Below are positions 33,103 to 41,544 of a stretch of 64,000 nucleotides of DNA, in pieces. How positions within the stretch are numbered: position 1 is the first letter of the stretch; each line of letters begins with the position of its first letter. The notes beneath the pieces are model-generated. The model saw only the letters and a program-made list of their open reading frames with translations. It did no database searches and had not been told where the DNA came from. A program made the translations under genes and the position numbers. The DNA comes from Erythrobacter sp. EC-HK427 (GTDB lineage: Bacteria > Pseudomonadota > Alphaproteobacteria > Sphingomonadales > Sphingomonadaceae): contig NZ_LR701479.1 in assembly GCF_902498745.1 (NCBI RefSeq), positions 1,306,292-1,370,291 of the forward strand. The letters are read 5' to 3'.

Positions 33103-33197
33103 CCCTGCCGCAAGCCCTCGGCCAGCGCAATCGCCGCGCGCTGTTTCCCGCCCTGTCGTAAGACAATGCTAACCATTCGCGCGTTATATCCAGCCGC

Positions 33198-33503
33198 ATG
33201 GCCACAGGACGCAACAAACGGTTTCTGACCCATCACGGGTATGGCGAGGTGAAACTCTCGCGCTACTTCGCGTTATATCTCGCGATGGTGGGCTGGTTTG
33301 TGCTCGGCTTCTACCTCTATTCGGGCGCCTATTGGCCCAGCTCCTGCCAGCCGGAAAACCTGCTCGAAGTCTATGGCTGCTCGTCCCGCCTGCCGCAGGA
33401 TGGCGGCGGCTGGCGCGAAGCGGGCCTGCTCACGTGGCTATGGGCAACGCCGATCCTGATCGCGCTGGAAATCAGCCGCCGGATCAACAAGAAAGAAATG
33501 TGA
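33198..33503 (+). CDS. 101-residue membrane protein, unknown function
   Basis: Two hydrophobic segments (about 24-44 and 75-92) flank a loop with two cysteines (SCQPENLLEVYGCSSRL), which could form a disulfide if periplasmic. The basic N-terminus and C-terminus would both be cytoplasmic. No family recognised. It is divergent from nat. Confidence 0.65.
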   Translation: MATGRNKRFLTHHGYGEVKLSRYFALYLAMVGWFVLGFYLYSGAYWPSSCQPENLLEVYGCSSRLPQDGGGWREAGLLTWLWATPILIALEISRRINKKEM

Positions 33504-33567
33504 TCGGCGCGCGGCGTAGTGCCGCGACACTGGCTAGGCGCGGTGTCTTGTGGCATAACTCGCGGTA

Positions 33568-34059
33568 ATGGCGAGTGTTCTCGAATTCCTGCAAACGCGT
33601 GATGGCGGAGACTGGGTTTGGCTGTTGAGCCTACCTCTTATCGCCTTCGCGGTGATCTGGTGGCCGTTGTTGCACTACCGTTTCGCCACATGGCGGCTGG
33701 AGCGCAAGCTGGCGCAGCGTGATATGCTGTTCGCCGACGAGCGGATCGAACTGGCGATGAGCGTTCCTGCAAAGCCGGAGCCTTTGCCGTGGAAGGCAGG
33801 CGTCTTGAGTGCACTCCTTTTGGCGCTGCTTTGGTTCGCGCTTGAGTTTGTCCATTGGCGCGGAGTAAGCGCAGTTTGGGTTTTTGGCCCGTTATGGTGC
33901 TGGTTTATTGTGGCACAATTCTACCTTTGGTGCCGCGAGGGTTTCCCCGCCCCCAAAGGCATTCCTCCCCACGTTCCGCAAATCTTGGTGAGGTTTCTGA
34001 TTATGGCAGCTGGCCTATCACTGCTGATATTCATCGTCGCATTGCTAGGCCTCTTTTAA
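33568..34059 (+). CDS. 163-residue membrane protein, unknown function
   Basis: Four hydrophobic segments are visible (about 17-35, 77-95, 102-122 and 140-162) with a basic, helical cytoplasmic loop after the first (RLERKLAQRDMLFADERIEL). No family recognised. Base composition falls toward AT in its 3' half. It lies directly before the nrdB promoter. Confidence 0.6.
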   Translation: MASVLEFLQTRDGGDWVWLLSLPLIAFAVIWWPLLHYRFATWRLERKLAQRDMLFADERIELAMSVPAKPEPLPWKAGVLSALLLALLWFALEFVHWRGVSAVWVFGPLWCWFIVAQFYLWCREGFPAPKGIPPHVPQILVRFLIMAAGLSLLIFIVALLGLF

Positions 34060-34147
34060 GCAATCTCTCCACCTGCCCCAAAGCCCGTCCGGCAATACCC
34101 GAATTATCCCCGACCCAAAGTCCCTGCTTGCTATCGAATCACGACTA

Positions 34148-34159
34148 TGATTCACTATG
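34148..34159 (+). promoter_or_regulatory. GANTC-containing 12-mer before nrdB
   Basis: TGATTCACTATG is identical to the site before nrdA and lies 34 bases upstream of the nrdB start. Its closeness to the start suggests a promoter element or an early leader site. Confidence 0.5.
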
Positions 34160-34193
34160 TATCTCGTTCGCACCCAAACGCCGGAGATACCAG

Positions 34194-35261
34194 ATGTCGT
34201 TGCTCGAAGCCCGCAAGACCTACAAGCCCTTTGAATACCCCTGGGCTTACGAGTTCTGGAAGCGGCAGCAGCAGGTGCACTGGATGCCCGAGGAAGTGCC
34301 GCTGGGCGAGGATTGCCGCGACTGGGCGCAGAACCTCACCGATCACGAGCGCAATCTGCTCACCCAGATCTTCCGTTTCTTCACCCAGGCCGATGTCGAG
34401 GTGCAGGATTGCTACCACGAGAAATACGGCCGCGTGTTCAAGCCCACGGAAGTGAAAATGATGCTCGCCGCCTTCTCCAATATGGAGACGGTGCACATCG
34501 CCGCTTACTCCCACCTGCTCGACACGATCGGGATGCCCGAAAGCGAATACGGGATGTTCCTCGAATATGAGGAGATGAAGGCCAAGCACGATTACCTGCA
34601 GGAATTCGATGTCGATACGGACGAGAACATCGCCCGCACGCTCGCCATGTTCGGCGGCTTTACCGAAGGGCTGCAGCTGTTCGCAAGCTTTGCCATGCTG
34701 ATGAACTTCCCGCGCTTCAACAAGATGAAAGGCATGGGCCAGATCGTCAGCTGGAGCGTGCGCGACGAAAGCCTGCACTGCGAAGGCATCACCCGCCTGT
34801 TCCACGCCTTCTGTGCCGAGCGCGACTGCCTGACCAAGGCGGTGAAGGAAGACATCATGGATATGTGCCAGAAAACGGTGCGGCTGGAAGATGCCTTCAT
34901 CGATCTGGCGTTTGAAGACGGCCCCGTGCCCGGCATGACGGCGAAGGAAATCAAGCGGTATATCCGCTACATCGCCGACTGGCGCCTGTCGCAGCTGGGC
35001 CTGCCGAGCATTTATATGGTGGAAGACCACCCGCTCCCCTGGCTCGCCCCGCTGCTGAACGGCGTGGAGCACGCCAACTTCTTCGAAACCCGCGCGACCG
35101 AGTATTCGAAGGCGGCGACGCGCGGCAACTGGAACGACGTGTGGAGCAGCTTCGACAAGCGCCAGAGCGCGAAGACCGTCGCCGCGAACGAAGCCGAGGA
35201 TGACGGGCCGGATATGTTTGGTGATGCAGGCGTCGGCGTGAAGGGCGTTGCTGCGGAGTGA
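34194..35261 (+). CDS. nrdB: Ribonucleoside-diphosphate reductase, beta subunit
   Basis: The 355-residue radical subunit holds the di-iron site and tyrosyl radical that activates NrdA. The pattern METVHIAAYSHLL supplies Glu98, His101 and Tyr105, equivalent to the E-H-Y set of class Ia enzymes, so a tyrosyl radical is expected. The ATG at 34194 follows GGAG by 7 bases. A C-terminal tail with DGPDMFGD is typical of the part that docks on NrdA. The stop overlaps the GTG start of the FRG gene. Confidence 0.95.
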   Translation: MSLLEARKTYKPFEYPWAYEFWKRQQQVHWMPEEVPLGEDCRDWAQNLTDHERNLLTQIFRFFTQADVEVQDCYHEKYGRVFKPTEVKMMLAAFSNMETVHIAAYSHLLDTIGMPESEYGMFLEYEEMKAKHDYLQEFDVDTDENIARTLAMFGGFTEGLQLFASFAMLMNFPRFNKMKGMGQIVSWSVRDESLHCEGITRLFHAFCAERDCLTKAVKEDIMDMCQKTVRLEDAFIDLAFEDGPVPGMTAKEIKRYIRYIADWRLSQLGLPSIYMVEDHPLPWLAPLLNGVEHANFFETRATEYSKAATRGNWNDVWSSFDKRQSAKTVAANEAEDDGPDMFGDAGVGVKGVAAE

Positions 35262-36400
35262 GCCGACCCCCACTATCCATCGGTGGCCAATGGATTGGCT
35301 CTTCCGAGGGCAACAATAGCGAGATTGTTCTCGATTTAGATGAATCCGTCGATGGCTATCGAGGGACCGTGCGAATATTCCTTTCGGACGGTTCCCCGGG
35401 CGTGGTTTGCGAATTGGAATTGCCGCAGGATTTCGACGCATTCGAATTGAAGCCGCGCCTCGTTTGGATTCCAGACGGGCCCCCGAGGATCGTCGATACA
35501 ACGGAAATGCGCCGACTTTTCCCGCAACAACAGTTTGCTGAGACTGCTGTTGTGAAATTAAAGAAAGCTGGCCCCCAGTTAGTTCTGGATTGGTCAACTG
35601 ATATAGGTACGACGGGTCAGGTGCTTTTGAGTCGCACCGACATGAATTCGCCATCCGAGCTCGAGGCAAAAACTGTAACCTGGGAGGACTTCAAGGACAT
35701 AGCACTAAGCAATGCTCCAGGATCGCTGATCTTCAGGGGGCAGCCAAAGCCCTACCGCCTCAGAACTGCCTTTCATCGGACATACAGAAAGGACCTTGTG
35801 AGGTATGTTGCGGATGACATTCCAACAGCGCACCGCCAGCTAACTGCGCGAACGGATCACATCTTTAATATGGAGAATGGTCCAGAAAGAGGGGCCTTTT
35901 GGAACCTACTACAGCACCATGGTTTTCCAACGCCATTGCTTGATTGGACGTACTCGCCTTTTGTTGCTGCCTTCTTCGCATTTAGAAGGAGAAAACCATC
36001 AGATGAAACAGACCGCCGAGTGCGAATTCTGGCTTTCGAAAAGGTAGCGTGGACCAGAGATTTCAACCAACTGGATGCGGTTAACTTTTCTCGACGTCAT
36101 TTCTCGATACTGGAGGCACTAGCTATCGAGAATCCACGGGCTATACCTCAGCAAGCCGTGTCGACCCTTACAAATGTCGACGATATTGAAGGCTATATAA
36201 GGCAGCGAGAAGTCGAACAAGAAAGAGTCTATCTTCGCGCGTTCGATCTGGAATCAAGCATCAGGCCACAAGTAATGGCCGAACTGAGTCTGATGGGCAT
36301 CACGGCTGGGTCGCTTTTTCCTGGTTTGGACGGAGCATGCGAAGAGTTGATGGGACGTTTCTTTCACCATCAGGTTCCGCCTAAAAAAACTTCTGCATAA
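35258..36400 (+). CDS. FRG-domain protein (probably acquired)
   Basis: The GTG start overlaps the nrdB TGA (GTGA). The 380-residue product has an N-terminal beta-rich part (1-140) and an FRG domain: FRGQPKPY at 159-166 and LQHHGFPTPLLDWT at 218-231. The FRG domain is named for its Phe-Arg-Gly motif; its activity is not established. Codon use and base composition are clearly AT-richer than nrdB, so transfer is likely. It may be translated by coupling from nrdB. Standalone FRG proteins are often found among mobile and defence genes. Confidence 0.85.
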   Translation: MSRPPLSIGGQWIGSSEGNNSEIVLDLDESVDGYRGTVRIFLSDGSPGVVCELELPQDFDAFELKPRLVWIPDGPPRIVDTTEMRRLFPQQQFAETAVVKLKKAGPQLVLDWSTDIGTTGQVLLSRTDMNSPSELEAKTVTWEDFKDIALSNAPGSLIFRGQPKPYRLRTAFHRTYRKDLVRYVADDIPTAHRQLTARTDHIFNMENGPERGAFWNLLQHHGFPTPLLDWTYSPFVAAFFAFRRRKPSDETDRRVRILAFEKVAWTRDFNQLDAVNFSRRHFSILEALAIENPRAIPQQAVSTLTNVDDIEGYIRQREVEQERVYLRAFDLESSIRPQVMAELSLMGITAGSLFPGLDGACEELMGRFFHHQVPPKKTSA

Positions 36401-36451
36401 CGTTGATCGCTGACGGATATTTCCGCAACGACCCAGTTCAAAGTTCGCAAT

Positions 36452-36465
36452 TTGACCCACATCAA
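36452..36465. promoter_or_regulatory. Candidate FNR/FixK-type box
   Basis: TTGACCCACATCAA fits the TTGA-N6-TCAA consensus of the FNR/FixK family and lies 60 bases before the YdcH-like gene at 36525. Oxygen-linked control is inferred from pattern only. Confidence 0.45.
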
Positions 36466-36524
36466 AGCCCGCGCATCCTCCTCCGGCTAGGCTCCTGCCA
36501 ACACCAACAGGAAGGATGCCATCC

Positions 36525-36779
36525 ATGTCGCAGCACACCCCCAACGAGCTCACCGAAATCTTCAAGCGCGACCGCGATCTGCTCACCGCGCTCAAGGCCG
36601 AAAACGGCCATTACGCGCGGCTCGCGGAGGATTACCACGCGGTCAATCGCGAGGTGCACCGGATCGAAGCCGAAACCGAAGCCGCGAGCGACGCGCGCAC
36701 CGAAGCCCTCAAAAAGCAGCGCCTCAAACTGCTCGACGAGATTACCGGCATCGTCGACGCGGCGCGGGCGGGGGCGTAG
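36525..36779 (+). CDS. YdcH-like (DUF465) protein
   Basis: AGGAAGG (36509-36515) is correctly spaced for the ATG at 36525, not for the ATG at 36516 that follows it at once. The 84-residue product is an alpha-helical hairpin: FKRDRDLLTALKAENGHYA followed by HRIEAETEAASD and LKKQRLKLLDEI. This fits DUF465/YdcH, small helical proteins of unknown function. A second DUF465 gene is at 39015. A candidate FNR box is upstream. Confidence 0.75.
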   Translation: MSQHTPNELTEIFKRDRDLLTALKAENGHYARLAEDYHAVNREVHRIEAETEAASDARTEALKKQRLKLLDEITGIVDAARAGA

Positions 36780-36800
36780 GGGGCGACTCCCTCCCTTTTT

Positions 36801-36878
36801 CGTCATCCCGGCGTAGGCCGGGATCCATTTTGCCGCTTGGTGGCTCCGCTCTGGATCCCGGCCTGCGCCGGGATGACG
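36801..36878. repeat. Inverted repeat, CGTCATCCCGGC type, copy 1
   Basis: Two 27-bp arms (36801-36827 and 36852-36878) pair with one mismatch around 24 bases. Arms begin CGTCATCCCGGCGTAGGCCG. A second copy is at 37916-37993, so the pair brackets the M28 peptidase gene. Half-copies (GGGATGACG, CCGGGATGCCG) follow to 36930. Confidence 0.9.
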
Positions 36879-37030
36879 TGGGGGGGCGGAATGACGAGGG
36901 GGGCCGGGATGCCGTGTGGCGCGGGATGACGGGCGAAGGTGTCGGGGAGGGGAGATTATGCAGATCATCTGGCACTCGCCGCAAATCCGCGTATGCAGCC
37001 GTGATCGAACGCTTGCAAAGGCTCACCCGA

Positions 37031-37888
37031 ATGCTCCGCCACTTCCCGCTCGCCATCCTCCTCGCCGGGCTCGCTGCCTGCACCACCGTCCCCGCCAGCC
37101 CGCCCGCGCCGCCAGCGGCGGACTGTGCCGCGCCGTGCTTTCTGCTGATGACCGAACGCTCCACGCCCGAGCAGCGCGAAGCGGCGCGCGGGGTGTTGCT
37201 GGCGGAATTCGCGCGGATCGGCATTGCGGCAGAGGCGCGGCCCTATGCGACGGACGAGGTCTTTCCCGGCACGCAGCGCGGCCTCACCGGCGCGAATGTC
37301 GTCGCCACGCTTCCGGCGACGGACGCGGGCAGTACCCGCCATATCGTGATCGCCGCGCATTACGACACCGTGCCGGGCAGCCCCGGCGTCGATGACAATG
37401 GCAGCGGGGTGGAGATCGTGCTGGAAGTCGCGCGCAGGCTCGCCACGCTGGAGGCGCGCAGCGCTACGGTGCATTTCGTGATGCTCGATCAGGAAGAGCT
37501 CGGCCTGGTCGGCGCGCGGGTGGACGCGGCGCGGTGGCGGGCATCGGGCGTGCCGCTCGAATCGATGCACAATATCGACATGGTCGGCTGGGACAGCGAC
37601 AATGACGGGGTGATCGAATTCGATAGCAACTCCGCCGAGCTGACCGCGCTCTATCAAGAGGTGGCCGCAGGTCTGCCCGTCTCGCTGCTGGTGACGACCT
37701 ATCCCAACACCGATCACGAGGCGTACCGCCAAGCAGGCTTCACCGTCGCCAGCGTGAGCCAGGAATTCGAGGACGGGAGCGAAAACCCGGCCTATCACTC
37801 CCCCGCCGACACCGCCGTGCAACGCCCCTATTACGAAGGCACGCGCGACCTGCTGCTGGGCGTGTTCGAACGGCTGGTGGCGGAGTAG
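37031..37888 (+). CDS. M28-family metallopeptidase lipoprotein
   Basis: The ATG at 37031 starts a lipoprotein signal with the lipobox LAAC at Cys17. The 285-residue protein has the M28 co-catalytic zinc ligands: HYD at 110-112, the Asp in PGVDDNGSG, EE in DQEELGLVGA, Asp in NIDMVG and His in NTDHEAYRQAG. This is a predicted periplasmic aminopeptidase with two metal ions. Both sides carry the same inverted-repeat family, so the gene could have been mobilised as a unit. Confidence 0.9.
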   Translation: MLRHFPLAILLAGLAACTTVPASPPAPPAADCAAPCFLLMTERSTPEQREAARGVLLAEFARIGIAAEARPYATDEVFPGTQRGLTGANVVATLPATDAGSTRHIVIAAHYDTVPGSPGVDDNGSGVEIVLEVARRLATLEARSATVHFVMLDQEELGLVGARVDAARWRASGVPLESMHNIDMVGWDSDNDGVIEFDSNSAELTALYQEVAAGLPVSLLVTTYPNTDHEAYRQAGFTVASVSQEFEDGSENPAYHSPADTAVQRPYYEGTRDLLLGVFERLVAE

Positions 37889-37915
37889 GGGCTGGGCGCG
37901 CCCGTCCCTTTCCTT

Positions 37916-37993
37916 CGTCATCCCCGCGAAGGCGGGGATCCAGCTGCCCCTCTCGCGGCCCCACAATGGATCCCGGCCTTCGCCGGGATGACG
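37916..37993. repeat. Inverted repeat, CGTCATCCCGGC type, copy 2
   Basis: Arms of 27 bp (37916-37942 and 37967-37993) pair with two mismatches and match copy 1 upstream of the peptidase gene. It lies between the convergent peptidase and lipoprotein genes, where it could also stop transcription. Confidence 0.9.
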
Positions 37994-38015
37994 AGTGGGG
38001 TTTGGAGAGGCTCGC

Positions 38016-38636
38016 TCACCACCCCCAAGCCGGTGGCGGCGGAGCAACCGGTTCGCTCGCGTCGAAGGCGACGCGGAAAAGGCGGGTCGGGTCGTTTCTG
38101 CGGGTGAGCTGGTAGACAAACGCCGCGCCTTCCGCGCCCGCCGGGTCGACTTCCAGCCGCCAGACATTGGTGACTGACGCGGGCAGCCCCTCGCGCTCGA
38201 ACATGGCGATGGAGAAGGCATCGACGGGGAAGTCCTGTCCGTTGGCTGCACCCGCCACCGCCGTGTCGCCGCCATATTGCGTGACCGCGTCCTCGCTGCC
38301 GTCCTCGTGCCGGTGATCGTGTTTGAGGCGCAGGCCCGTGCCCGTCCGCGTCACCACCCAGGTGCGGCTGCGGTTCCACCCGCCGGGGTCTTCCGCCGCT
38401 GCGATATGGAAGGCAATCGCGATGCGGCTATCCGAGCATTCGGCCCAATGCGCCACCATCGCGCGGCCTTCCCAGTCGGCATCGCGCGCGTCCTCGCTCA
38501 CCAGCTCCCCGCGATAGGCATTCCCGCAATGGCTGGAGAGCGCGCTCCAGAACGCGTCCTGCGGATCGGGCGCGGGCGTGGTGGCGCAGGCGGCGAGGAG
38601 GGGCAGGGCGATGAGGGGGAGGGCGCGAATGGTCAT
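38016..38636 (-). CDS. Lipoprotein of unknown function
   Basis: The start at 38636 gives a signal MTIRALPLIALPLLAAC with Cys at residue 17. The 206-residue protein has two further cysteines (HCGNAY, ECSDSR), which could form a disulfide, and regular beta-type sequence. A family of uncharacterised sphingomonad lipoproteins is likely. The frame continues upstream to 38747, but only the chosen start yields the signal at the N-terminus. Confidence 0.75.
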   Translation of the reverse strand: MTIRALPLIALPLLAACATTPAPDPQDAFWSALSSHCGNAYRGELVSEDARDADWEGRAMVAHWAECSDSRIAIAFHIAAAEDPGGWNRSRTWVVTRTGTGLRLKHDHRHEDGSEDAVTQYGGDTAVAGAANGQDFPVDAFSIAMFEREGLPASVTNVWRLEVDPAGAEGAAFVYQLTRRNDPTRLFRVAFDASEPVAPPPPAWGW

Positions 38637-39014
38637 GGCAGCGGTCTGCCACGCGGCGGGCTTTCCTACAATGGCGGGCGTGTGCCACCGCTTGCGCCAT
38701 GTTGGATAAGTTGCACCAATCCCGCTTCCACCGCGCCGTTGCGGCACTTTTGCGCGGGGGAAGAGTTTTCCCTTCAGGACTGTGTAACAGGTGTAACAGG
38801 TTAGCCCCCGCAGCTTTCGCCACCAGGCGGGAACCGCTTGCGTGTTTGTGCATTACACCTTCGCGGACCGGGCCCCTCTGGCGTGCGTTTAGGCGTACGT
38901 GATGTCGGACCGCATCGGACAGCCGATGCGTGTTGGATGGGGTCGCTTGCCGCTTCCCCGAAGCAAAACCTTGGTTGACCGATCACCCTGTAACCCGTGT
39001 TTGGGAGATGAAGG
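38637..39014. other. 378-base region with no gene recognised
   Basis: I see no convincing coding region. A tandem GTGTAACAG repeat lies at 38782-38799 and could be an operator or promoter element. Other short ORFs here have poor coding character. Confidence 0.45.
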
Positions 39015-39200
39015 ATGACGGCCCGTTTCTACCGATTGACCGAGCTTCATGCGAAGCTGGACGAGGCACTGCGCCGCGAAACCGCGCGGCGCGTGCCCGA
39101 TGTTCTGACGCTGACGGCGATCAAGCGCCGCAAATTGTGGGTGAAGGACACGCTCACCCGCCTCGCCTACGGACCCCTGCGCCCGGCCGGAGCCGGGTGA
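39015..39200 (+). CDS. DUF465 (YdcH-like) protein
   Basis: A 61-residue protein, FYRLTELHAKLDEALRRETA followed by PDVLTLTAIKRRKLWVKD. This is the classic DUF465 helical hairpin (LHxxLDxxLxxE, PD, LKxRKLxLKD). A GAAGG box precedes the ATG. Function unknown; it lies directly before nhaA. Confidence 0.85.
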   Translation: MTARFYRLTELHAKLDEALRRETARRVPDVLTLTAIKRRKLWVKDTLTRLAYGPLRPAGAG

Positions 39201-39316
39201 CACCTGCGGCGGGAAGCGGGCAGCGGGCGTTACGTCCCAACCCTCCCCATCGCGCCTGCCGCACACCGCTTCCCGCCGCCTTTTCGGCGCTCCGCGCCTC
39301 ATCAAGAGAGATTACC

Positions 39317-40525
39317 ATGCTCGCCAAAATTACCCCGATGTTCGCCGATTTCCTGAAGAAGGAAAGCGCGGGCGGCATCATCCTGATCATCGCCGCCGCG
39401 CTGGCGCTGGTGATCGCCAATTCGCCCTTTGCTGCGGGCTATTTCAGCGCGCTGCAAATCCCCGTCGTGGTCGGCTTTGGCGAAGCGATGATCGACAAGC
39501 CGCTGCTGCTGTGGATCAATGACGGGCTGATGGCGGTGTTCTTCTTCCTCATCGGGCTGGAAGTGAAGCGCGAGGCATTGATCGGGCAGTTGAACAGCTG
39601 GGACAAGGCAAGCCTGCCGCTGGCCGCAGCGATCGGCGGCATGGCGATCCCCGCCGCGATCTTCGTCGCCTTCAACTGGAATACGCCCGAAAATTTGAGC
39701 GGCTGGGCCATCCCCGCCGCAACCGATATCGCCTTTGCACTCGGCATCCTCTCGCTGCTCGGCCCGCGCGTGCCGGTGGCACTGAAGGCGCTGCTGCTGG
39801 CCATCGCCGTGATCGACGATATCGGGGCGATTGCGATTATCGCCATCTTCTACACCGCCGAAACCAGTCTGCCGATGCTGGCAGGCGGTGCGATTGCCTT
39901 GGCGGTGCTGGCCATCTTCGGCCGCGCGAAAGTGGCATCGAGCATTCCCTACGTCATCCTCGGCATCGTGCTGTGGGTCTTCGTGCTCAAGAGCGGTGTG
40001 CACGCGACTTTGGCGGGCGTGGCGGCGGCCATGTGCGTGCCGATTGCGGGCAAGAATGGCGAACAACCGCTGGAGCGGATGGAGCACGCGCTGCACCCCT
40101 ATGTGGCCTTCCTCGTCATTCCCATCTTCGGGTTCGCCAATGCTGGCGTGTCTTTGAGCGGTGTCGGCTTTGACACGCTGCTCGCCCCGCTGCCTTTGGG
40201 CATTGCGCTGGGCCTGTTGATCGGCAAGCAGGTGGGCATTCTCGGCTTTGCCTTCATGGCGGTGAAGGCCGGTATCGCCAAACTGCCCGACGGGGTGGGC
40301 TGGAAGCAGGTGCACGCGGTCTCGCTGCTCGCCGCCATTGGCTTCACCATGAGCCTGTTTATCGGCAACCTTGCCTTTGCCGATCCGGCGCAGGTCGATG
40401 CGGTGAAAATCGGCGTGCTCTCGGGATCGCTGGTAGCGGCGCTGGCGGGCTATCTGCTGCTGCGGCAGACGCTGCCGCAAGAGGCCGCGCGGGTGCCTTC
40501 GCGTGAAATGGCGGAGGCGATGTAA
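39317..40525 (+). CDS. nhaA: Na+/H+ antiporter NhaA
   Basis: The 402-residue inner-membrane antiporter expels sodium in exchange for protons. The key aspartate pair is in AVIDDIGAIAI (Asp167 and Asp168), and ATDIAFALGIL is also conserved. About 12 membrane segments are visible. The start MLAKITPMFADFL at 39317 is chosen; a longer frame to 38930 covers the DUF465 gene. Sodium export fits a marine strain. Confidence 0.95.
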   Translation: MLAKITPMFADFLKKESAGGIILIIAAALALVIANSPFAAGYFSALQIPVVVGFGEAMIDKPLLLWINDGLMAVFFFLIGLEVKREALIGQLNSWDKASLPLAAAIGGMAIPAAIFVAFNWNTPENLSGWAIPAATDIAFALGILSLLGPRVPVALKALLLAIAVIDDIGAIAIIAIFYTAETSLPMLAGGAIALAVLAIFGRAKVASSIPYVILGIVLWVFVLKSGVHATLAGVAAAMCVPIAGKNGEQPLERMEHALHPYVAFLVIPIFGFANAGVSLSGVGFDTLLAPLPLGIALGLLIGKQVGILGFAFMAVKAGIAKLPDGVGWKQVHAVSLLAAIGFTMSLFIGNLAFADPAQVDAVKIGVLSGSLVAALAGYLLLRQTLPQEAARVPSREMAEAM

Positions 40526-40602
40526 CCCTTGCGTTGAGGCTGGCGAACAGCTTCGCTGGAGCCGCCCGCGATTGGGGGGACGCACCAAAGGAGATGAGTT
40601 CG

Positions 40603-40899
40603 ATGCCTGAAACCAACCTTACCCGCTTGCTGGCTGTCGCCGGTGGCCTTGCCCTCGCCGTGCCCGCCCTGTCGGCGTGCAGCGGCTGCGGCGCGTGCGG
40701 TGCTTGCTGCGCTGCCGTTGCCGAAGCTGACGAGACCATGGCCGATGAAGCCGTGAACGAAGACGCGATGGCCGCCGACAGCATGGAAGGCGAAGCTATG
40801 GAAGGTGACGCGATGGAAGGCGACACCATGGAGGGCGAGTCCATGGAAGGTGACGCCATGGAAGGCGAAGCCATGGAAAGCGATGCCGCTGCCCAGTAA
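40603..40899 (+). CDS. Lipoprotein with Cys cluster and Met/Glu repeats
   Basis: An AAGGAG box is correctly spaced for ATG 40603. The 98-residue product has a lipobox (PALSAC, Cys26), then a cysteine cluster CSGCGACGACC, an acidic section, and six or seven repeats of the type (A/S/T)MEG(D/E) to residue 90. The Met and acid repeats with Cys suggest metal binding, but this is inference. The coding repeat would be prone to length change. It overlaps the next gene by 17 bases. No family recognised. Confidence 0.7.
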   Translation: MPETNLTRLLAVAGGLALAVPALSACSGCGACGACCAAVAEADETMADEAVNEDAMAADSMEGEAMEGDAMEGDTMEGESMEGDAMEGEAMESDAAAQ

Positions 40900-41503
40900 C
40901 CGCGATGATGCCCTGGCCGAGCTGGTATCTCTCAGCGAGGTCATGGTTGGCGAGGGCAGGGTGCTCATCCAGCGCGTCCTGCCCCAGCCGCCTGCTACCT
41001 TCACCCAGTGGGAACACTACCCCAAGGGCGATGCTATTGACCCGGTCACAAAGGCGCGCTGGTTCTACCACGCGCACCCGCCCGAACAGCGCGGGCCGAA
41101 GGAGCACGGACACTTCCACCTGTTCCTGCCGCTCGCCGCGTTTGACGGTGTCGAACCGCTGGCCAAGCCGACCAAGAAGAAGCCTGCCAAGGTCGTCCAT
41201 GTTGCCGCCCTGTGTTTTGACACCGATGGCCTGCCGACCCACTGGATCACCACCAATCAATGGGTGACCGACGAGTTTCTCTATCCGGCGGAAGCGATCA
41301 TCGCGCGGCTGGGGCAGATGGATATGAGCGATGCGGGCACGGCGAAGGGCATTCCCCTTGTCGGGCGCTGGCTCACCTGCGCGCTGGCAGTGGCGCGCCG
41401 CGATGTGGAGGCCCTGCTGCGTGCGCGCGATGCGAAGCTGGCCGAAGTCGACCCGCAAGACCGCCACGCCGAGATTTTGGCGAGCGCCCCATTCCTCGTG
41501 TGA
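40883..41503 (+). CDS. Uncharacterised protein, DUF6969-like
   Basis: The likely start MPLPSNRDDALAELVSLSEV lies inside the end of the Met-repeat gene. The 206-residue product contains HYPKGDAIDP, RWFYHAHPPEQRGPKEHGHF and TWITTN-type segments. The His-rich block (HAHP, EHGHFHLF) suggests metal binding. This resembles a small sphingomonad family that I recall as DUF6969 (tentative). The earlier frame start at 40805 reads the repeat out of frame and is rejected. Confidence 0.7.
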   Translation: MPLPSNRDDALAELVSLSEVMVGEGRVLIQRVLPQPPATFTQWEHYPKGDAIDPVTKARWFYHAHPPEQRGPKEHGHFHLFLPLAAFDGVEPLAKPTKKKPAKVVHVAALCFDTDGLPTHWITTNQWVTDEFLYPAEAIIARLGQMDMSDAGTAKGIPLVGRWLTCALAVARRDVEALLRARDAKLAEVDPQDRHAEILASAPFLV

Positions 41504-41544
41504 ATCGGTTGGCAGACGGTCAATCAGCGATTAAGCCTCTCGCT

